The notes: a model not told the origin generated them from the letters alone. A stretch of DNA of 50,446 nucleotides from Sulfuriferula thiophila (GCF_003864975.1 NZ_BHGL01000035.1:22728-73173); one strand, 5' to 3'. Counted from the stretch's first letter, positions 37,247 to 48,259 are shown. Made by a program: numbers and translations.

Positions 37247-38182
37247 ATGCGCATCACTCACGGCATCCACCCTATGGCCACTCGCCCCAGCGCGGTGGCC
37301 ATAGGCAACTTTGACGGCGTCCATCTCGGGCACCAGGCGATGCTACAGCAATTAGTAGCAACTGCACGTGCACGCCAGTTAACGCCTTGTGCCATCACCT
37401 TTGAGCCTCATCCACGCGAATTTTTCACCCCCGAACAAGCTCCCGCACGCTTATCCAACTTGCGCGACAAACTGGACGGATTACGTGAACTGGGCATAGA
37501 ACACGTGCACATTTGCCGCTTCAATGACATTCTGGCGCACATGCCGGCAACACAATTTATCGAACAGATACTGGTACGCGGCCTGGGCATGCAGCACCTG
37601 TTAATTGGTGACGATTTCCGCTTCGGCGCAAAGCGCGCCGGCGACTTTGCTTTATTGCAGGAATACAGCAAGACACACGGTTACGATCTGAATGCGATGA
37701 CCAGCATTACAGTAAACGACCTGCGCGTCTCCAGCACCGCAGTGCGTGATGCCCTTGCCAAGGGTCAGCTTGCGCTAGCGCAACAACTGCTCGGCCGCCC
37801 ATACCGCATCAGCGGGCGCGTCGCCCATGGTGACAAGCTTGGTCGCGAACTGGGTTTCCCTACGGCCAACCTGCCGATCAAACACACCAAATTACCGCTC
37901 ACCGGCATCTTTGTGGTCGAAGTACACGGCCTTGCTGCGCAGGCTTTGCCTGCCGTTGCCAGCCTGGGTGTGCGTCCCACGGTTAAAACCGCAGCGCAAC
38001 CGCTGCTCGAAATCCACTTGCTTAATTTTGATGACAATTTATACGGCCGCATCATCCACGTTGATTTTCTTGTTAAACTACGTGACGAAGAGAAATATCC
38101 TGATCTCGCAACTTTAACCCGACAGATTCAGCGCGATGTCGAATGCGCGCATGACTACTTTAACCATTTACCCGTCGCTTAA
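37247..38182 (+). CDS. ribF: Bifunctional riboflavin kinase / FMN adenylyltransferase
   Basis: The 311-residue protein makes FMN and FAD from riboflavin. The N-terminal adenylyltransferase has [16 protein letters not shown] (near residue 20) and [13 protein letters not shown] (near 122). The C-terminal kinase has [20 protein letters not shown] (near 190) with SLGVRPTV. It lies immediately before ileS (5 bases), the conserved ribF-ileS order. Confidence 0.97.
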   Translation: MRITHGIHPMATRPSAVAIGNFDGVHLGHQAMLQQLVATARARQLTPCAITFEPHPREFFTPEQAPARLSNLRDKLDGLRELGIEHVHICRFNDILAHMPATQFIEQILVRGLGMQHLLIGDDFRFGAKRAGDFALLQEYSKTHGYDLNAMTSITVNDLRVSSTAVRDALAKGQLALAQQLLGRPYRISGRVAHGDKLGRELGFPTANLPIKHTKLPLTGIFVVEVHGLAAQALPAVASLGVRPTVKTAAQPLLEIHLLNFDDNLYGRIIHVDFLVKLRDEEKYPDLATLTRQIQRDVECAHDYFNHLPVA

Positions 38183-38187
38183 CGCCA

Positions 38188-40965
38188 ATGTCTGATTACA
38201 AAAACACGCTTAATCTCCCTGACACCCCATTTCCCATGCGCGGCGATCTTGCCAAGCGCGAGCCTAACTGGCTGGCACAATGGCGTGAATTGAATCGCTA
38301 TCAGCAAATCCGCAAAGTGGCGGCGGGACGCCCCAAATTCATCCTGCACGATGGCCCGCCTTACGCCAACGGTGACATCCACATTGGTCATGCGGTAAAC
38401 AAAATCCTCAAGGACATTATCGTTAAAAGCAAAACCCTGGCGGGATTTGATGCTCCCTATGTGCCGGGTTGGGACTGCCACGGCCTACCAATCGAATTGC
38501 AAGTCGAAAAACAGCATGGCAAAGCCATTCCTGCGGCACGTTTCCGCGAGCTGTGCCGCGAATACGCTGCCAGCCAGATCGAACGCCAGAAAGCCGACTT
38601 CATCCGTCTCGGCGTGCTGGGCGACTGGGATCACCCCTACCGTACCATGGATTTTGAGTTTGAAGCTGGCATCATGCGCGAGCTGGGCCGCATCCTCGCC
38701 AATGGCTATCTTTACCAGGGTGCCAAACCCGTACACTGGTGCGTAGACTGCGGCTCGGCACTGGCAGAAGCTGAAGTTGAATACGAAGACAAAACTTCCG
38801 CCGCCATTGATGTGGCCTTTGCTGTTGCCGACCCGGCGCAACTCACCGCCAAACTTGGATTGCCTGACTTCAAAGAGCCAATCTATGCTGTGATCTGGAC
38901 CACCACCCCGTGGACACTGCCAGCCAACCAGGCGGTATCGGTGCATCCGGAATTCATCTATGACCTGATCCTCACGCCTAAAGGCATCCTCATACTTGCA
39001 CGCGACCTGGCGGAGTCAGCCATCAAACGCTATGGTTTCGAGTCGGTTGAAGTCATTGGCCAGTGCACCGGCAGCTCGCTTGAACATGTCAACCTGCAAC
39101 ACCCGTTCCTGGATCGTTTGGTGCCGATTATCTGCGGCACGCACGTCACTTCGGAAGCCGGTACCGGCCTGGTGCATACCGCACCCGCTCACGGCGTGGA
39201 CGACTATCAGGTTGGCCTGAAATACCATTTACCCGTAGAAAATCCAGTCAGTGATGACGGCAAATTCTTCGACAGCATTCCTTTCGTTGGCGGTCAAACT
39301 GTCTGGGAAGGCAATAAAACGGTTATCCAGCTGCTCACCGATAATGATCTGCTGCTGGCCAATGCCAAGCTGCTGCACAGCTACCCGCACTGCTGGCGCC
39401 ACAAAACGCCGATCATTTTCCGTGCCACACACCAATGGTTCATCGGTATGGATAAGACCGATGCCAGCAATGCCAGCTTACGTAAGCACGCCACGCACGC
39501 CGTCGAAAAAACCGAATTTTTCCCGGCATGGGGACGCGCGCGTCTGGAAGGCATGATGAAAAACCGCCCGGACTGGTGTGTATCGCGCCAGCGCAACTGG
39601 GGCGTGCCTATGCCGCTATTCATCCACAAGGAAAGTGGTGAACTGCACCCGCGCACAGCCGAATTCATCGCGATAGTTGCCGAAAAAGTAGAAAAAGTCG
39701 GTATCGAAGCATGGTTCTCGCTTGAGGCCAGCGAATTATTAGGCACAGATACGGAACACTACAAGAAAGTCACCGACACGCTGGACGTGTGGTTCGATTC
39801 CGGTGTTACCCACGCCTGCGTGCTCAAAATGCGCCCTGAACTGGCACATCCGGCTGATTTATATCTGGAAGGCTCTGACCAGCACCGCGGCTGGTTCCAG
39901 TCCAGCCTGCTCACCGGTTGCGCCACTGACGGCCATGCACCTTACCGCGCGCTACTTACCCACGGCTTTGTCGTTGACGGCAATGGCCACAAGATGAGCA
40001 AATCCAAGGGCAATGTGGTCGCCCCGCAAAAGGTCATGGATACCTACGGTGCTGATATTTTGCGGTTGTGGACAGCGTCTACCGATTATTCCGGCGAGCT
40101 CACCATCTCTGACGAAATCCTCAAGCGTGTGGTTGAGTCGTATCGCCGTATTCGCAATACCTTGCGCTTCCTGCTAGCCAGCCTGGCTGATTTCGACATT
40201 CAGCAACAGGCACTGCCGGTTAATGAGTGGCTCAGCATCGACCGCTATGCCATGGTCATGCTGCACCAGTTTCAGGATGAGGTGCTGTCACATTACAACC
40301 AGTATGAATTCCACCATATCGTGCAGAAACTGCATCACTTCTGCTCGGAAGACCTCGGTGGTTTCTACCTCGACATTCTCAAGGACCGGCTCTACACCAC
40401 TGCTGCCGATTCGGCGGCGCGCCGTTCCGCACAGAACGCGCTGTACCACATCACCCACAGCCTGACCCGGCTGATGGCACCGTTCCTCAGTTTCACCGCT
40501 GAAGAAGTCTGGCAGCAATTAGTGCAGGATCAGGATGACAGCATCTTCCTGCATCAATGGCATGACATCCCAATGCCGGATCACGCGCCGGCATTGGCTG
40601 AACAGTGGGCACTGATCCGTGAAACGCTGGCAGATGTGCGCAAACATCTGGAAACCTTGCGCAGCGCTGGCGATATCGGCTCTTCATTACAAGCCGAAGT
40701 AGCCATCCATGCCGGTGCCGCACATTATGCCGCGCTGGCAACACTGGGCGAAGACCTGCGCTTTACAATGATTACGTCTAGCGCGGAGCTGCACTTGACC
40801 ACTGATGCCGCACCGCACATCAGCGCGCAACCAAGCAGTCACGCCAAGTGCGAGCGCTGCTGGCATTACCGTGCCGATGTTGGCACGCATGCTGACCATC
40901 CCGGCCTGTGTGGACGTTGCCATAGCAATTTATTTGGCGAAGGTGAGCACAGACATCATGCTTAA
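38188..40965 (+). CDS. ileS: Isoleucyl-tRNA synthetase
   Basis: The 925-residue class I synthetase charges tRNA-Ile. Catalytic signatures are [15 protein letters not shown] (HIGH, near residue 65) and [11 protein letters not shown] (KMSKS, near 600). The CP1 editing domain holds [12 protein letters not shown]. The C-terminal zinc site CERCWHYR ... CGRC marks the bacterial type 1 enzyme. It overlaps lspA by 8 bases. Confidence 0.98.
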   Translation: MSDYKNTLNLPDTPFPMRGDLAKREPNWLAQWRELNRYQQIRKVAAGRPKFILHDGPPYANGDIHIGHAVNKILKDIIVKSKTLAGFDAPYVPGWDCHGLPIELQVEKQHGKAIPAARFRELCREYAASQIERQKADFIRLGVLGDWDHPYRTMDFEFEAGIMRELGRILANGYLYQGAKPVHWCVDCGSALAEAEVEYEDKTSAAIDVAFAVADPAQLTAKLGLPDFKEPIYAVIWTTTPWTLPANQAVSVHPEFIYDLILTPKGILILARDLAESAIKRYGFESVEVIGQCTGSSLEHVNLQHPFLDRLVPIICGTHVTSEAGTGLVHTAPAHGVDDYQVGLKYHLPVENPVSDDGKFFDSIPFVGGQTVWEGNKTVIQLLTDNDLLLANAKLLHSYPHCWRHKTPIIFRATHQWFIGMDKTDASNASLRKHATHAVEKTEFFPAWGRARLEGMMKNRPDWCVSRQRNWGVPMPLFIHKESGELHPRTAEFIAIVAEKVEKVGIEAWFSLEASELLGTDTEHYKKVTDTLDVWFDSGVTHACVLKMRPELAHPADLYLEGSDQHRGWFQSSLLTGCATDGHAPYRALLTHGFVVDGNGHKMSKSKGNVVAPQKVMDTYGADILRLWTASTDYSGELTISDEILKRVVESYRRIRNTLRFLLASLADFDIQQQALPVNEWLSIDRYAMVMLHQFQDEVLSHYNQYEFHHIVQKLHHFCSEDLGGFYLDILKDRLYTTAADSAARRSAQNALYHITHSLTRLMAPFLSFTAEEVWQQLVQDQDDSIFLHQWHDIPMPDHAPALAEQWALIRETLADVRKHLETLRSAGDIGSSLQAEVAIHAGAAHYAALATLGEDLRFTMITSSAELHLTTDAAPHISAQPSSHAKCERCWHYRADVGTHADHPGLCGRCHSNLFGEGEHRHHA

Positions 40966-41428
40966 ATTCAAACAAGGGCTCAGCATAGCCGCTCTGGTAA
41001 TCGCACTCGACCAGATCAGCAAATACTATGTGATACAAGTGTTCGCCTGGGGTGATTTATTGAAAGTCACCAGCTTCTTTGACCTGGTGCGTGCCCACAA
41101 TACCGGTGCCGCATTCAGCCTGTTTGCCAGCCAACCCGGTTGGCAACGCGGATTTTTTATTGCAGTCGCCAGCATTGCATCCGTCTTTATCCTCTATCTA
41201 TTGCGCAAGGATAGCGGCAGTATGCTGTCCAAACTCTCTCTCAGCCTGATCCTGGGAGGCGCACTGGGCAATCTTATTGACCGCCTGGCGCATGGTTATG
41301 TCGTGGACTTCCTGTCGTTGCATCTAGGCAGCTACTACTGGCCAGCGTTTAATATCGCAGACTCCGCCATTACCATAGGTGCGGTTCTGTTAATCTGGGA
41401 CAGCTTGAAACAGCCTAAACACGCATGA
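40958..41428 (+). CDS. lspA: Lipoprotein signal peptidase (signal peptidase II)
   Basis: The ATG at 40958, just inside the ileS end, gives 156 residues starting MLKFKQGLS; an earlier in-frame ATG at 40805 is inside ileS and is rejected. Four membrane helices are seen. The catalytic aspartates are in [15 protein letters not shown] and [11 protein letters not shown]. It cuts signal peptides from prolipoproteins after lipid modification. It overlaps fkpB by ATGA. Confidence 0.96.
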   Translation: MLKFKQGLSIAALVIALDQISKYYVIQVFAWGDLLKVTSFFDLVRAHNTGAAFSLFASQPGWQRGFFIAVASIASVFILYLLRKDSGSMLSKLSLSLILGGALGNLIDRLAHGYVVDFLSLHLGSYYWPAFNIADSAITIGAVLLIWDSLKQPKHA

Positions 41429-41865
41429 ACACACACGTCCAACCGGGTGATACCCTTACTCTGCATTTCGCCATCCGCATCCACGGTGGCCAAGACATCG
41501 ACAGCAGTTTTGATGATGCGCCGATCACACTCACGCTGGGTGACGGTACGCTGGAACCCGCACTGGAAAGCTGGCTGATCGACCTGCCATTGAACGAACG
41601 GCACGTGTTCATACTCGAACCGCAACAGGCCTTTGGCATGCATGACGCGCAACTGGTGCAAGACGTGCCTATTGACGAATTTCATGATGCGCCGCCGGTC
41701 GTTGGCAACCTGATCGAATTTGAATTGCCTGATGGCAGCCACCTCAGCGGACACGTTGCAGTGATACACGAACACGACGTCAGCATTGATTTTAATCATC
41801 TGCTGGCAGGAAAAACCATAGAATTTGAAGTTGAAATTTTAACCATACATCCCCGACTACCATGA
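41425..41865 (+). CDS. fkpB: FKBP-type peptidyl-prolyl isomerase (SlpA-like)
   Basis: The 146-residue protein has an FKBP domain with an IF (insert-in-flap) chaperone domain, as in SlpA and Sly[39 protein letters not shown] and the insert ending before [17 protein letters not shown]. No His-rich SlyD tail is present. It isomerises prolyl bonds and helps folding. The position between lspA and ispH is typical, with ATGA overlaps on both sides. Confidence 0.95.
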   Translation: MNTHVQPGDTLTLHFAIRIHGGQDIDSSFDDAPITLTLGDGTLEPALESWLIDLPLNERHVFILEPQQAFGMHDAQLVQDVPIDEFHDAPPVVGNLIEFELPDGSHLSGHVAVIHEHDVSIDFNHLLAGKTIEFEVEILTIHPRLP

Positions 41866-42791
41866 CTACTCATATCCTGCTTGCCAACCCCCGCGGCTTC
41901 TGTGCCGGCGTTGATCGTGCCATCGAAATCGTCGAACGCGCTCTGGAACGTTTCGGCGCACCGATTTATGTACGCCATGAAGTCGTGCATAACAAATTTG
42001 TGGTGGAAAACCTCAAGGCCAAAGGCGCGATTTTTATCGAAGACCTGGATGATGTGCCGACCGGCAATACTTTGATCTACAGTGCGCACGGCGTATCCCA
42101 GGCGGTACGCCGCGAGGCAGAAGCACGTGGCCTCACCGTATTCGATGCCACCTGCCCGCTGGTCACCAAGGTTCACCTTGAGGTGGCACGCATGCGCGAC
42201 AAGGGTATGGAAATCATCATGATCGGCCATAAAGGCCATCCTGAAGTAGAAGGCACCATGGGGCAAAGCGAAGGCGGCATGTATCTGGTCGAAACGCCAG
42301 AGGACGTAGCCACGCTCAGCGTCAACGATGAAGAAAAACTGGCCTTTGTCACCCAGACCACTCTCTCGGTTGACGACGCCGCCCGCGTCATCGATGCGCT
42401 CAAATCCCGCTTCCCCAATATCATCGGGCCGAAGAAGGACGATATCTGCTACGCCACCCAGAATCGCCAGGATGCAGTCAAAGCGCTGGCACAGCAATGC
42501 GATCTGGTGATCGTCGTCGGCTCGCCCAACAGCTCCAACTCCAACCGTCTGCGTGAAGTGGCGCAAAACCTTGGGATAACTTCCTACATGGTCGACAACG
42601 CCAGCCAGCTTGATGCAAGCTGGGTGCTGGGTAAAAACAGCATAGGCGTGACTGCCGGCGCATCCGCGCCAGAAGTGCTGGTGCAGGAAGTCATCGCCCA
42701 ACTTAAACAATTCGGCGCGGACAACGTCAACGAACTATCCGGCATTACCGAAAACGTTACCTTCCCCATACCCAAAGCATTACTTGAGTAA
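41862..42791 (+). CDS. ispH: 4-hydroxy-3-methylbut-2-enyl diphosphate reductase
   Basis: The 309-residue [4Fe-4S] enzyme makes isopentenyl and dimethylallyl diphosphate in the last MEP step. Cluster cysteines are in [15 protein letters not shown] (near 13), [11 protein letters not shown] (near 96) and, nearer the C-terminus, the [16 protein letters not shown] block (near 195). [16 protein letters not shown] and TAGASAPE are substrate motifs. It overlaps fkpB by ATGA. With dxs and ispA it places several isoprenoid enzymes in this window. Confidence 0.98.
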   Translation: MTTHILLANPRGFCAGVDRAIEIVERALERFGAPIYVRHEVVHNKFVVENLKAKGAIFIEDLDDVPTGNTLIYSAHGVSQAVRREAEARGLTVFDATCPLVTKVHLEVARMRDKGMEIIMIGHKGHPEVEGTMGQSEGGMYLVETPEDVATLSVNDEEKLAFVTQTTLSVDDAARVIDALKSRFPNIIGPKKDDICYATQNRQDAVKALAQQCDLVIVVGSPNSSNSNRLREVAQNLGITSYMVDNASQLDASWVLGKNSIGVTAGASAPEVLVQEVIAQLKQFGADNVNELSGITENVTFPIPKALLE

Positions 42792-42830
42792 TCCCTCCCA
42801 CACCCACGACGGCACATCCTCCAGCTAAGC

Positions 42831-43187
42831 ATGGCAGCCAAAAAACGCCAGAAAGTCGATGTGCCCGTCGCCACACCCCGCAAATCCACCAGTGATGCTT
42901 TCTTTTATTGGGATGCCGATACTCTGGTGCTCAACATACTAGGCAAGCCCAGCGCCAAGCAGGATGTCATAGGCAAAGTTAAAGGCAACCAACTCAAGAT
43001 CAGCGTAACCGCAGCACCTGTCGCAGCCAAAGCCACCGAACACATGGTGCGTTTCCTGGCTAAAGAATTCGGGGTCGCCTACGCAGATATCGAAGTCGTA
43101 TTCGGACACATGAACGTCAATAAGCAGCTGCGCATAAAGTCTCCCAAGCGCCTGCCATCCGTCATCACCCAATCTGTATCAGCTTAA
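42831..43187 (+). CDS. DUF167 (YggU-like) family protein
   Basis: The 118-residue protein has a variable basic N-terminus and a DUF167 domain: LVLNILGKPSAKQDVIGKV, LKISVTAAPVAAKATEHMV, then FLAKEFGVAYADIEVVFGH and KQLRIKSP. The fold is known from E. coli YggU but its function is not. It starts 39 bases after ispH and ends 282 bases before cbbM. Confidence 0.85.
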   Translation: MAAKKRQKVDVPVATPRKSTSDAFFYWDADTLVLNILGKPSAKQDVIGKVKGNQLKISVTAAPVAAKATEHMVRFLAKEFGVAYADIEVVFGHMNVNKQLRIKSPKRLPSVITQSVSA

Positions 43188-43469
43188 CCGCTAAACTAAC
43201 ATTCTGAATTTCATTCAGTGCTTATCTACACTGGGCACTAACTCGCCCACTCACAACACACACTTAATAATAACTTCATTATATTCGGCGGCTAATTTCT
43301 GGAAGTTTTCTATACTTTATCTTATTAAAAAATTACTATAAGCATTTACTTATCATAATAAGAATAACAATTGAATATATCTTATGCATTGCAGACTGTA
43401 TAGTGCATGCATTGGCTTAAGCAGTAACTCGCAAAGCCTAGGCAAGCCCATCAATCACTGGAGAAAGCA
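43188..43469 (+). promoter_or_regulatory. AT-rich cbbM control region
   Basis: The 282 bases before cbbM are much more AT-rich than neighbouring genes. They hold a 14-bp palindrome CTTATCATAATAAG (43349-43362), several TTA/TAA half sites (for example around 43262-43285), and a TATAGT -10 candidate (43399-43404) without a matching -35. This is the look of a LysR-type activated promoter, and CbbR is the expected activator; that is inference, as no cbbR gene is in the window. GGAGAAAG is the ribosome-binding site before the ATG. Confidence 0.55.
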
Positions 43470-44852
43470 ATGGATCAGTCAGGACGTTATGCAGACCTTA
43501 GTCTGAACGAAGAAGATTTAATTAAAGGCGGCAAGCACATATTAGTTGCTTACAAAATGAAGCCTAAGCCAGGTTTCGGCACTTACCTGGCATGTGCAGC
43601 CCACTTTGCAGCTGAATCTTCAACCGGCACCAACGTTGAAGTTTCAACTACCGATGATTTCACCAAAGGCTTAGACGCGCTGGTGTATTACATCGATGAA
43701 GCAACTGAAGATATGCGCATTGCATATCCTATGGATCTGTTTGACCGTAACGTTACTGACGGTCGCATGATGATGGTATCCATTCTGACTCTGATCATCG
43801 GTAACAACCAAGGTATGGGCGATATCGAGCACGGTAAAATCCACGATATCTACTTCCCAGAGCGCGCAATCCAGTTGTTTGATGGTCCTTCCAAAGACAT
43901 TACCGACTTATGGCGCATCCTTGGCCGCCCAATGAAAGATGGCGGTTACATCGCTGGAACCATTATCAAGCCTAAATTAGGTCTGCGTCCTGAGCCATTT
44001 GCTAAAGCTGCTTACCAGTTCTGGTTAGGTGGTGACTTCATCAAGAATGATGAGCCACAAGGTAACCAAGTATTCTGCCCAGCTAAAAAAGTGTACCCAT
44101 TAGTTTATGACGCAATGAAGCGCGCTCAAGACGAAACTGGTCAAGCTAAGATTTTCTCTGCAAACATCACTGCAGATGACCATTACGAAATGATGGCTCG
44201 TGCTGACTTCATCCTTGAAACATTCGGACCAGATGCTGACAAAGTTGCATTCCTGGTTGACGGTTTCGTAGGCGGTCCAGGCATGATCACCACCGCGCGT
44301 CGTCAATACCCACAACAGTACCTGCATTACCACCGCGCTGGCCACGGCATGATTACATCGCCTTCAGCAAAACGCGGTTACACCGCATTCGTATTGGCTA
44401 AAATCTCACGTTTACAAGGTGCTTCAGGTATCCACGTAGGCACCATGGGATACGGCAAAATGGAAGGCGAGAACTCAGACAAGAACATTTGCTACATGCT
44501 GGAACGTGATGAAGCACAAGGTCCTGTCTACTTCCAGAAATGGTACGGCATGAAACCTACCACATCCATTATCTCCGGCGGTATGAACGCACTGCGTCTG
44601 CCAGGCTTCTTCGAGAACCTGGGTCACGGTAACGTTATCAACACATCGGGTGGTGGCGCATACGGTCACATTGATAGCCCGGCTGCTGGTGCAATCTCCC
44701 TGCGTCAGTCATACGAGTGCTGGAAGTCCGGTTCAGATCCTATTGAGTTCGCTAAAGAACACAAAGAATTCGCCCGCGCATTCGAGTCATTCCCAGGCGA
44801 TGCTGACAAGATCTACCCAGGTTGGCGTGAAAAACTGGGCGTACACAAGTAA
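43470..44852 (+). CDS. cbbM: Ribulose-bisphosphate carboxylase, form II
   Basis: The 460-residue enzyme fixes CO2 onto ribulose bisphosphate. The [10 protein letters not shown] catalytic lysine is at 167. The carbamylated lysine motif [10 protein letters not shown] has K192 with metal ligands D194 and E195. HYHRAGHGM and [13 protein letters not shown] supply further active-site residues. Length and sequence style match form II (Rhodospirillum rubrum, 466) and not the form I large subunit; no small-subunit gene is present. Codon use (GCT, CCA, GGT, TTA preferred) differs from the surrounding genes, as expected for a very highly expressed gene or one acquired by transfer. It is monocistronic, followed by two hairpins. 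Confidence 0.98.
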   Translation: MDQSGRYADLSLNEEDLIKGGKHILVAYKMKPKPGFGTYLACAAHFAAESSTGTNVEVSTTDDFTKGLDALVYYIDEATEDMRIAYPMDLFDRNVTDGRMMMVSILTLIIGNNQGMGDIEHGKIHDIYFPERAIQLFDGPSKDITDLWRILGRPMKDGGYIAGTIIKPKLGLRPEPFAKAAYQFWLGGDFIKNDEPQGNQVFCPAKKVYPLVYDAMKRAQDETGQAKIFSANITADDHYEMMARADFILETFGPDADKVAFLVDGFVGGPGMITTARRQYPQQYLHYHRAGHGMITSPSAKRGYTAFVLAKISRLQGASGIHVGTMGYGKMEGENSDKNICYMLERDEAQGPVYFQKWYGMKPTTSIISGGMNALRLPGFFENLGHGNVINTSGGGAYGHIDSPAAGAISLRQSYECWKSGSDPIEFAKEHKEFARAFESFPGDADKIYPGWREKLGVHK

Positions 44853-44868
44853 TACGTACCTCCCAGGT

Positions 44869-44894
44869 AACTCGCTGCCATCAGGCGGCGAGTT
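44869..44894 (+). terminator. First hairpin after cbbM
   Basis: AACTCGC and GCGAGTT pair, with inner GCC/GGC pairing extending the stem. It lies 17 bases after the stop and may stabilise the cbbM mRNA end. Confidence 0.7.
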
Positions 44895-44897
44895 GTT

Positions 44898-44929
44898 AAA
44901 AGCCCCTGGGATGTTACAGGGGCTTTTTT
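44898..44929 (+). terminator. Intrinsic terminator of cbbM
   Basis: AAAAGCCCCTG and CAGGGGCTTTT form an 11-bp stem with an 8-base loop, followed by more T residues. It separates abundant cbbM mRNA from cbbQ-cbbO. Confidence 0.93.
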
Positions 44930-44998
44930 AACGCCTATTCCAACGTGTTTTGCGCCAGAACACACTGGAATACGCACTCAACTTTCAGCGAGACGATA

Positions 44999-45811
44999 AT
45001 GAACAATACATTCGACATCACCCAATACCAAGTCACCGAGCAACCTTACTACCAGCCACAAAACAACGAAATTACGTTGTACGAGGCCGCTTACAAAGCA
45101 CGCCTGCCAGTCATGATCAAAGGCCCGACAGGCTGCGGCAAGTCACGCTTTGTCGAATACATGGCATGGAAACTGAACAAGCCGCTGATCACCGTGGCCT
45201 GCAATGAAGACATGACCGCTTCGGATCTGGTCGGACGCTATTTGCTCGACAGCAACGGCACCCGCTGGGTAGATGGCCCCCTCACCTTAGCCGCACGTTA
45301 TGGCGCTATCTGCTATCTGGATGAAGTGGTTGAAGCGCGGCAGGACACTACCGTGGTTATCCACCCGCTGACCGATCACCGTCGCACCCTGCCGCTGGAT
45401 AAAAAAGGTGAACTGGTCGTTGCTCACCCGGATTTTCAGCTGGTCATTTCCTACAACCCGGGCTACCAGAGCCTGATGAAGGACCTCAAGCAGTCAACCA
45501 AACAGCGCTTTGCCGGTATGGAATTCGACTACCCGTTACGCTCGGTGGAAACCGAAATCGTCAGCAAAGAAGCCGGCATCGACGTCGATACCGCTGACCG
45601 TCTGGTACGCATTGCCGAGACGGCACGCAAGCTCAAGGGCCACGGTCTGGATGAAGGCATATCCACCCGCCTGCTGGTCTACGCAGCAGCTCTGATCAAC
45701 GGTGGCATCACTGCCCGTGATGCTTGCCGCATGGCACTGGTACGTCCTATCACTGACGACAAAGACATCCGCGATACCTTAGACCACGCTATCGACGCGA
45801 TTTTCGCCTAA
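44999..45811 (+). CDS. cbbQ: CbbQ, MoxR-type AAA+ ATPase of the RuBisCO activase
   Basis: The ATG at 44999 gives 270 residues, the usual length. The AAA+ core has GPTGCGKSR (Walker A, 42-50), ICYLDEVVEARQD (Walker B, near 106) and the sensor VISYNPGYQS. CbbQ hexamers with CbbO remodel inhibited RuBisCO and release tight-binding sugar phosphates. cbbO follows 18 bases later. The cbbM-cbbQ-cbbO order is the standard form II activase cluster of sulfur- and iron-oxidising proteobacteria. Confidence 0.97.
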   Translation: MNNTFDITQYQVTEQPYYQPQNNEITLYEAAYKARLPVMIKGPTGCGKSRFVEYMAWKLNKPLITVACNEDMTASDLVGRYLLDSNGTRWVDGPLTLAARYGAICYLDEVVEARQDTTVVIHPLTDHRRTLPLDKKGELVVAHPDFQLVISYNPGYQSLMKDLKQSTKQRFAGMEFDYPLRSVETEIVSKEAGIDVDTADRLVRIAETARKLKGHGLDEGISTRLLVYAAALINGGITARDACRMALVRPITDDKDIRDTLDHAIDAIFA

Positions 45812-45829
45812 GCGCGACCCGACCACGAC

Positions 45830-48073
45830 ATGACTGATACGCTTATCGACGAAATCAAAGCACTGTCCTGCGGCTTTGCCCGCGTGCAGAGCGTATTTCC
45901 GGATTGCTTTGCCTACGCCCAGAAACGCCTGTCACCCATTGCACTGACAGCTTATATTGACGGCGCGCGCACCCTGTGCAAAATGGGACGCGGCGAAGAA
46001 CCGGTACTGGCATTCCTGGAAGAAACACCGGAAGTTGCTGTGCTACTAGGCGAAGAGATCATCGGTGATGTCGTCGCATTCGTACAAAAACTGACCCGCA
46101 CCCCTAACAGCGCGGCCATTGCACCGTTTTTGCAAAGCCTGGCTTCGGCCGCACGCGCGCTGGAAAGCCGCGCGCTGTTCAACGAATATTTCCACCTGGT
46201 GTGGCAAACCATGGAGCGCACCAGCCCCAAGGTACATGGCATCGACTCCATGTACACCAGCGAATGCCTGGTTGAATTCCTGAACACAGCACCGTACATG
46301 TTCGGCAATTTATCGTTTGGCGGACTGCGCAACTGGGTAGACTACGGCGTCAAAGCGTATGCCAATGACCCCGACCGTCAGCGAGAATATTTCCTGCTGA
46401 AAACCGCGGATAGTCGCGCTGTCATGCAACGCGAGCGGCATGGCACGCTGTTTACCGACAGCGAACGGCAGCTGGATTTGTATTTGCGCGGCCTATGGCA
46501 AGCCGACACCAACTTCGTACCTTATTCACTGGCATTTGACGAAATCCGCAAACCAATCCCGTATTTTGATGCGCTCGGTGTGCACTTGCCTGACGTCTAT
46601 GACGACATGCCCGGCGTGCGTGGCGTAGACCGCTATCGCGCCCTGCTGGCACATATCAGCGCACATCGCCTGTGGACCAAATCCGTTGTCGCTGATAACC
46701 TGAGCCCGTTTCAGCGCATGGCTGTCGAAGTATTCGAAGATTCTCGCGTCGAATACCTCGCCATGCAGCGTTACCCCGGCTTGCGCAAACTGTGGGCTGC
46801 CATCCACCCTGTTCCCAAAGAAGGCACTTGTCCTGAAGAACATTCGTGCATACGTCACCGCCTGTACACACTGTCACGCGCGCTGCTCGACCCACAGCAC
46901 AGTTACACCAATCCCGACCTGCTTGATTTCGTCGCACGCTTTCATGCGGAAATGGCTACCGGCATCAGCAGCACTGACGAAATGGTCACGCTGGGTGTGC
47001 AGTTTATCGCCAAAACCCGCGTCGGCAGCGACCTCAGCGCCAAAACCTTTTTTGATGACACCGAAGTCGATTACCGTGATGACAATCGACTAATGTGGCA
47101 ATACATTGAAGATGGCGATGAAGAAGATTACGACGAAAAACCGCAAAAAGCACAACCAGAGGAAGAGCCTGACAAACGCCTGCCTCCCCGACTGTACCCG
47201 GAATGGGATTACGGCGCTGAACACTATCGTCCGGACTGGGCCAGCGTCTACGAACATCTGCACCCCATGGGCGATGCTAATGACATCGACAAAATCTTGG
47301 CCAAGCACAGCGGACTGGCCAAACAGCTGAAAAAAATCATCGACCTGCTCAAGCCGCAGAATAAAGTACGCATCCGCTATCAGGAAGAAGGCTCCGAGCT
47401 GGATCTGGATGTGGCTATCCGCTCGCTGATTGATTATAAAAGCGGTGCCGTGCCTGACCCGCGCATCAACATGAACCATCGCCACGACGGACGCAGCATC
47501 GCCGTATCATTATTGCTGGACATGTCCGCCTCGTTAGCCGACGTGCCTGAAGGCTGCCAGCAAAGCAAACTGGAATTAAGTCAGGAAGCCGTCACCCTGC
47601 TGGGCTGGGCTATCGAACAGATGGGCGATAAATTTGCCATCAGCGGATTCCATTCCAATACCCGCCACGAAGTACGATACTTGCATATCAAGGGCTACTC
47701 CGAGCACTGGGATACCCCGGTAAAAGCTCGACTTGCTGCGATGCAGGCAGGTTACTCAACGCGCATGGGTGCAGCCATTCGCCATGCCGGCCATTACCTC
47801 GCACATCAGCAGGCTGATAAAAAATTGCTATTGATCCTGACCGATGGCGAGCCAGCCGATATCGACACCAAAGACCCACGCCTATTGATCGAAGATGCCA
47901 AAGTCGCCGTGCGTGAACTGGATCAGGATGGCATCTACACCTACTGCATCACCCTCGATCCCAAGGCAGGTGATTACGTCGGTGATATCTTCGGCAAGCA
48001 CTACACCGTCATCGATCATATCGCCCGTTTGCCGGAACAATTGCCAAAACTGTTCATGGCACTCACGAAATAG
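45830..48073 (+). CDS. cbbO: CbbO, von Willebrand factor A adaptor of the RuBisCO activase
   Basis: The 747-residue protein has a long N-terminal helical region, an acidic linker (DGDEEDYDEK ... PEEEPD, near residues 425-450), and a C-terminal VWA domain. The MIDAS motif DMSAS is near residue 564, with ILTDGEPADID further on. CbbO links CbbQ hexamers to RuBisCO through the VWA metal site. It is co-transcribed with cbbQ. Confidence 0.96.
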   Translation: MTDTLIDEIKALSCGFARVQSVFPDCFAYAQKRLSPIALTAYIDGARTLCKMGRGEEPVLAFLEETPEVAVLLGEEIIGDVVAFVQKLTRTPNSAAIAPFLQSLASAARALESRALFNEYFHLVWQTMERTSPKVHGIDSMYTSECLVEFLNTAPYMFGNLSFGGLRNWVDYGVKAYANDPDRQREYFLLKTADSRAVMQRERHGTLFTDSERQLDLYLRGLWQADTNFVPYSLAFDEIRKPIPYFDALGVHLPDVYDDMPGVRGVDRYRALLAHISAHRLWTKSVVADNLSPFQRMAVEVFEDSRVEYLAMQRYPGLRKLWAAIHPVPKEGTCPEEHSCIRHRLYTLSRALLDPQHSYTNPDLLDFVARFHAEMATGISSTDEMVTLGVQFIAKTRVGSDLSAKTFFDDTEVDYRDDNRLMWQYIEDGDEEDYDEKPQKAQPEEEPDKRLPPRLYPEWDYGAEHYRPDWASVYEHLHPMGDANDIDKILAKHSGLAKQLKKIIDLLKPQNKVRIRYQEEGSELDLDVAIRSLIDYKSGAVPDPRINMNHRHDGRSIAVSLLLDMSASLADVPEGCQQSKLELSQEAVTLLGWAIEQMGDKFAISGFHSNTRHEVRYLHIKGYSEHWDTPVKARLAAMQAGYSTRMGAAIRHAGHYLAHQQADKKLLLILTDGEPADIDTKDPRLLIEDAKVAVRELDQDGIYTYCITLDPKAGDYVGDIFGKHYTVIDHIARLPEQLPKLFMALTK

Positions 48074-48107
48074 GACGCTAACAAAACCTGCTATAACACA
48101 ACCAAGC

Positions 48108-48166
48108 TTACTTGTTGCTTACATACAACGCATTGATTAACCTGACAATTTGTCAGCAACAAGTAA
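48108..48166. repeat. Overlapping palindromes after cbbO / before pstS
   Basis: TTACTTGTTGCT (48108-48119) pairs with AGCAACAAGTAA (48155-48166). Inside this span CTGACAA-T-TTGTCAG (48142-48156) is a second perfect palindrome. The two structures share bases 48155-48156, so full forms of both cannot coexist. It could be the cbbQO terminator, a regulator site for pstS, or both. Confidence 0.6.
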
Positions 48167-48200
48167 TTCAAAATTCATTTATACCTTGTAGAGAATGCTT

Positions 48201-48240
48201 AAAATAATGTCACTGCAATCCATGTTGTGGTCATTATTTT
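48201..48240 (+). promoter_or_regulatory. Inverted repeat in the pstS leader
   Basis: AAAATAATG (48201-48209) and CATTATTTT (48232-48240) pair across a 22-base loop, ending 9 bases before the GAGG ribosome-binding site of pstS. It may shape the leader or bind a regulator. I could not align a convincing Pho box here. Confidence 0.4.
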
Positions 48241-48259
48241 TATACATATGAGGTAAACA

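Noticed and set aside
41796-42710. 304-codon minus-strand frame opposite ispH
   Set aside because: ispH on the plus strand has all its catalytic motifs, and the opposite frame is a codon-bias shadow.
48142-48213. TTGTCAG and ATGTCAC considered as a Pho box before pstS
   Set aside because: The half sites are not spaced 11 bases apart as PhoB direct repeats require.
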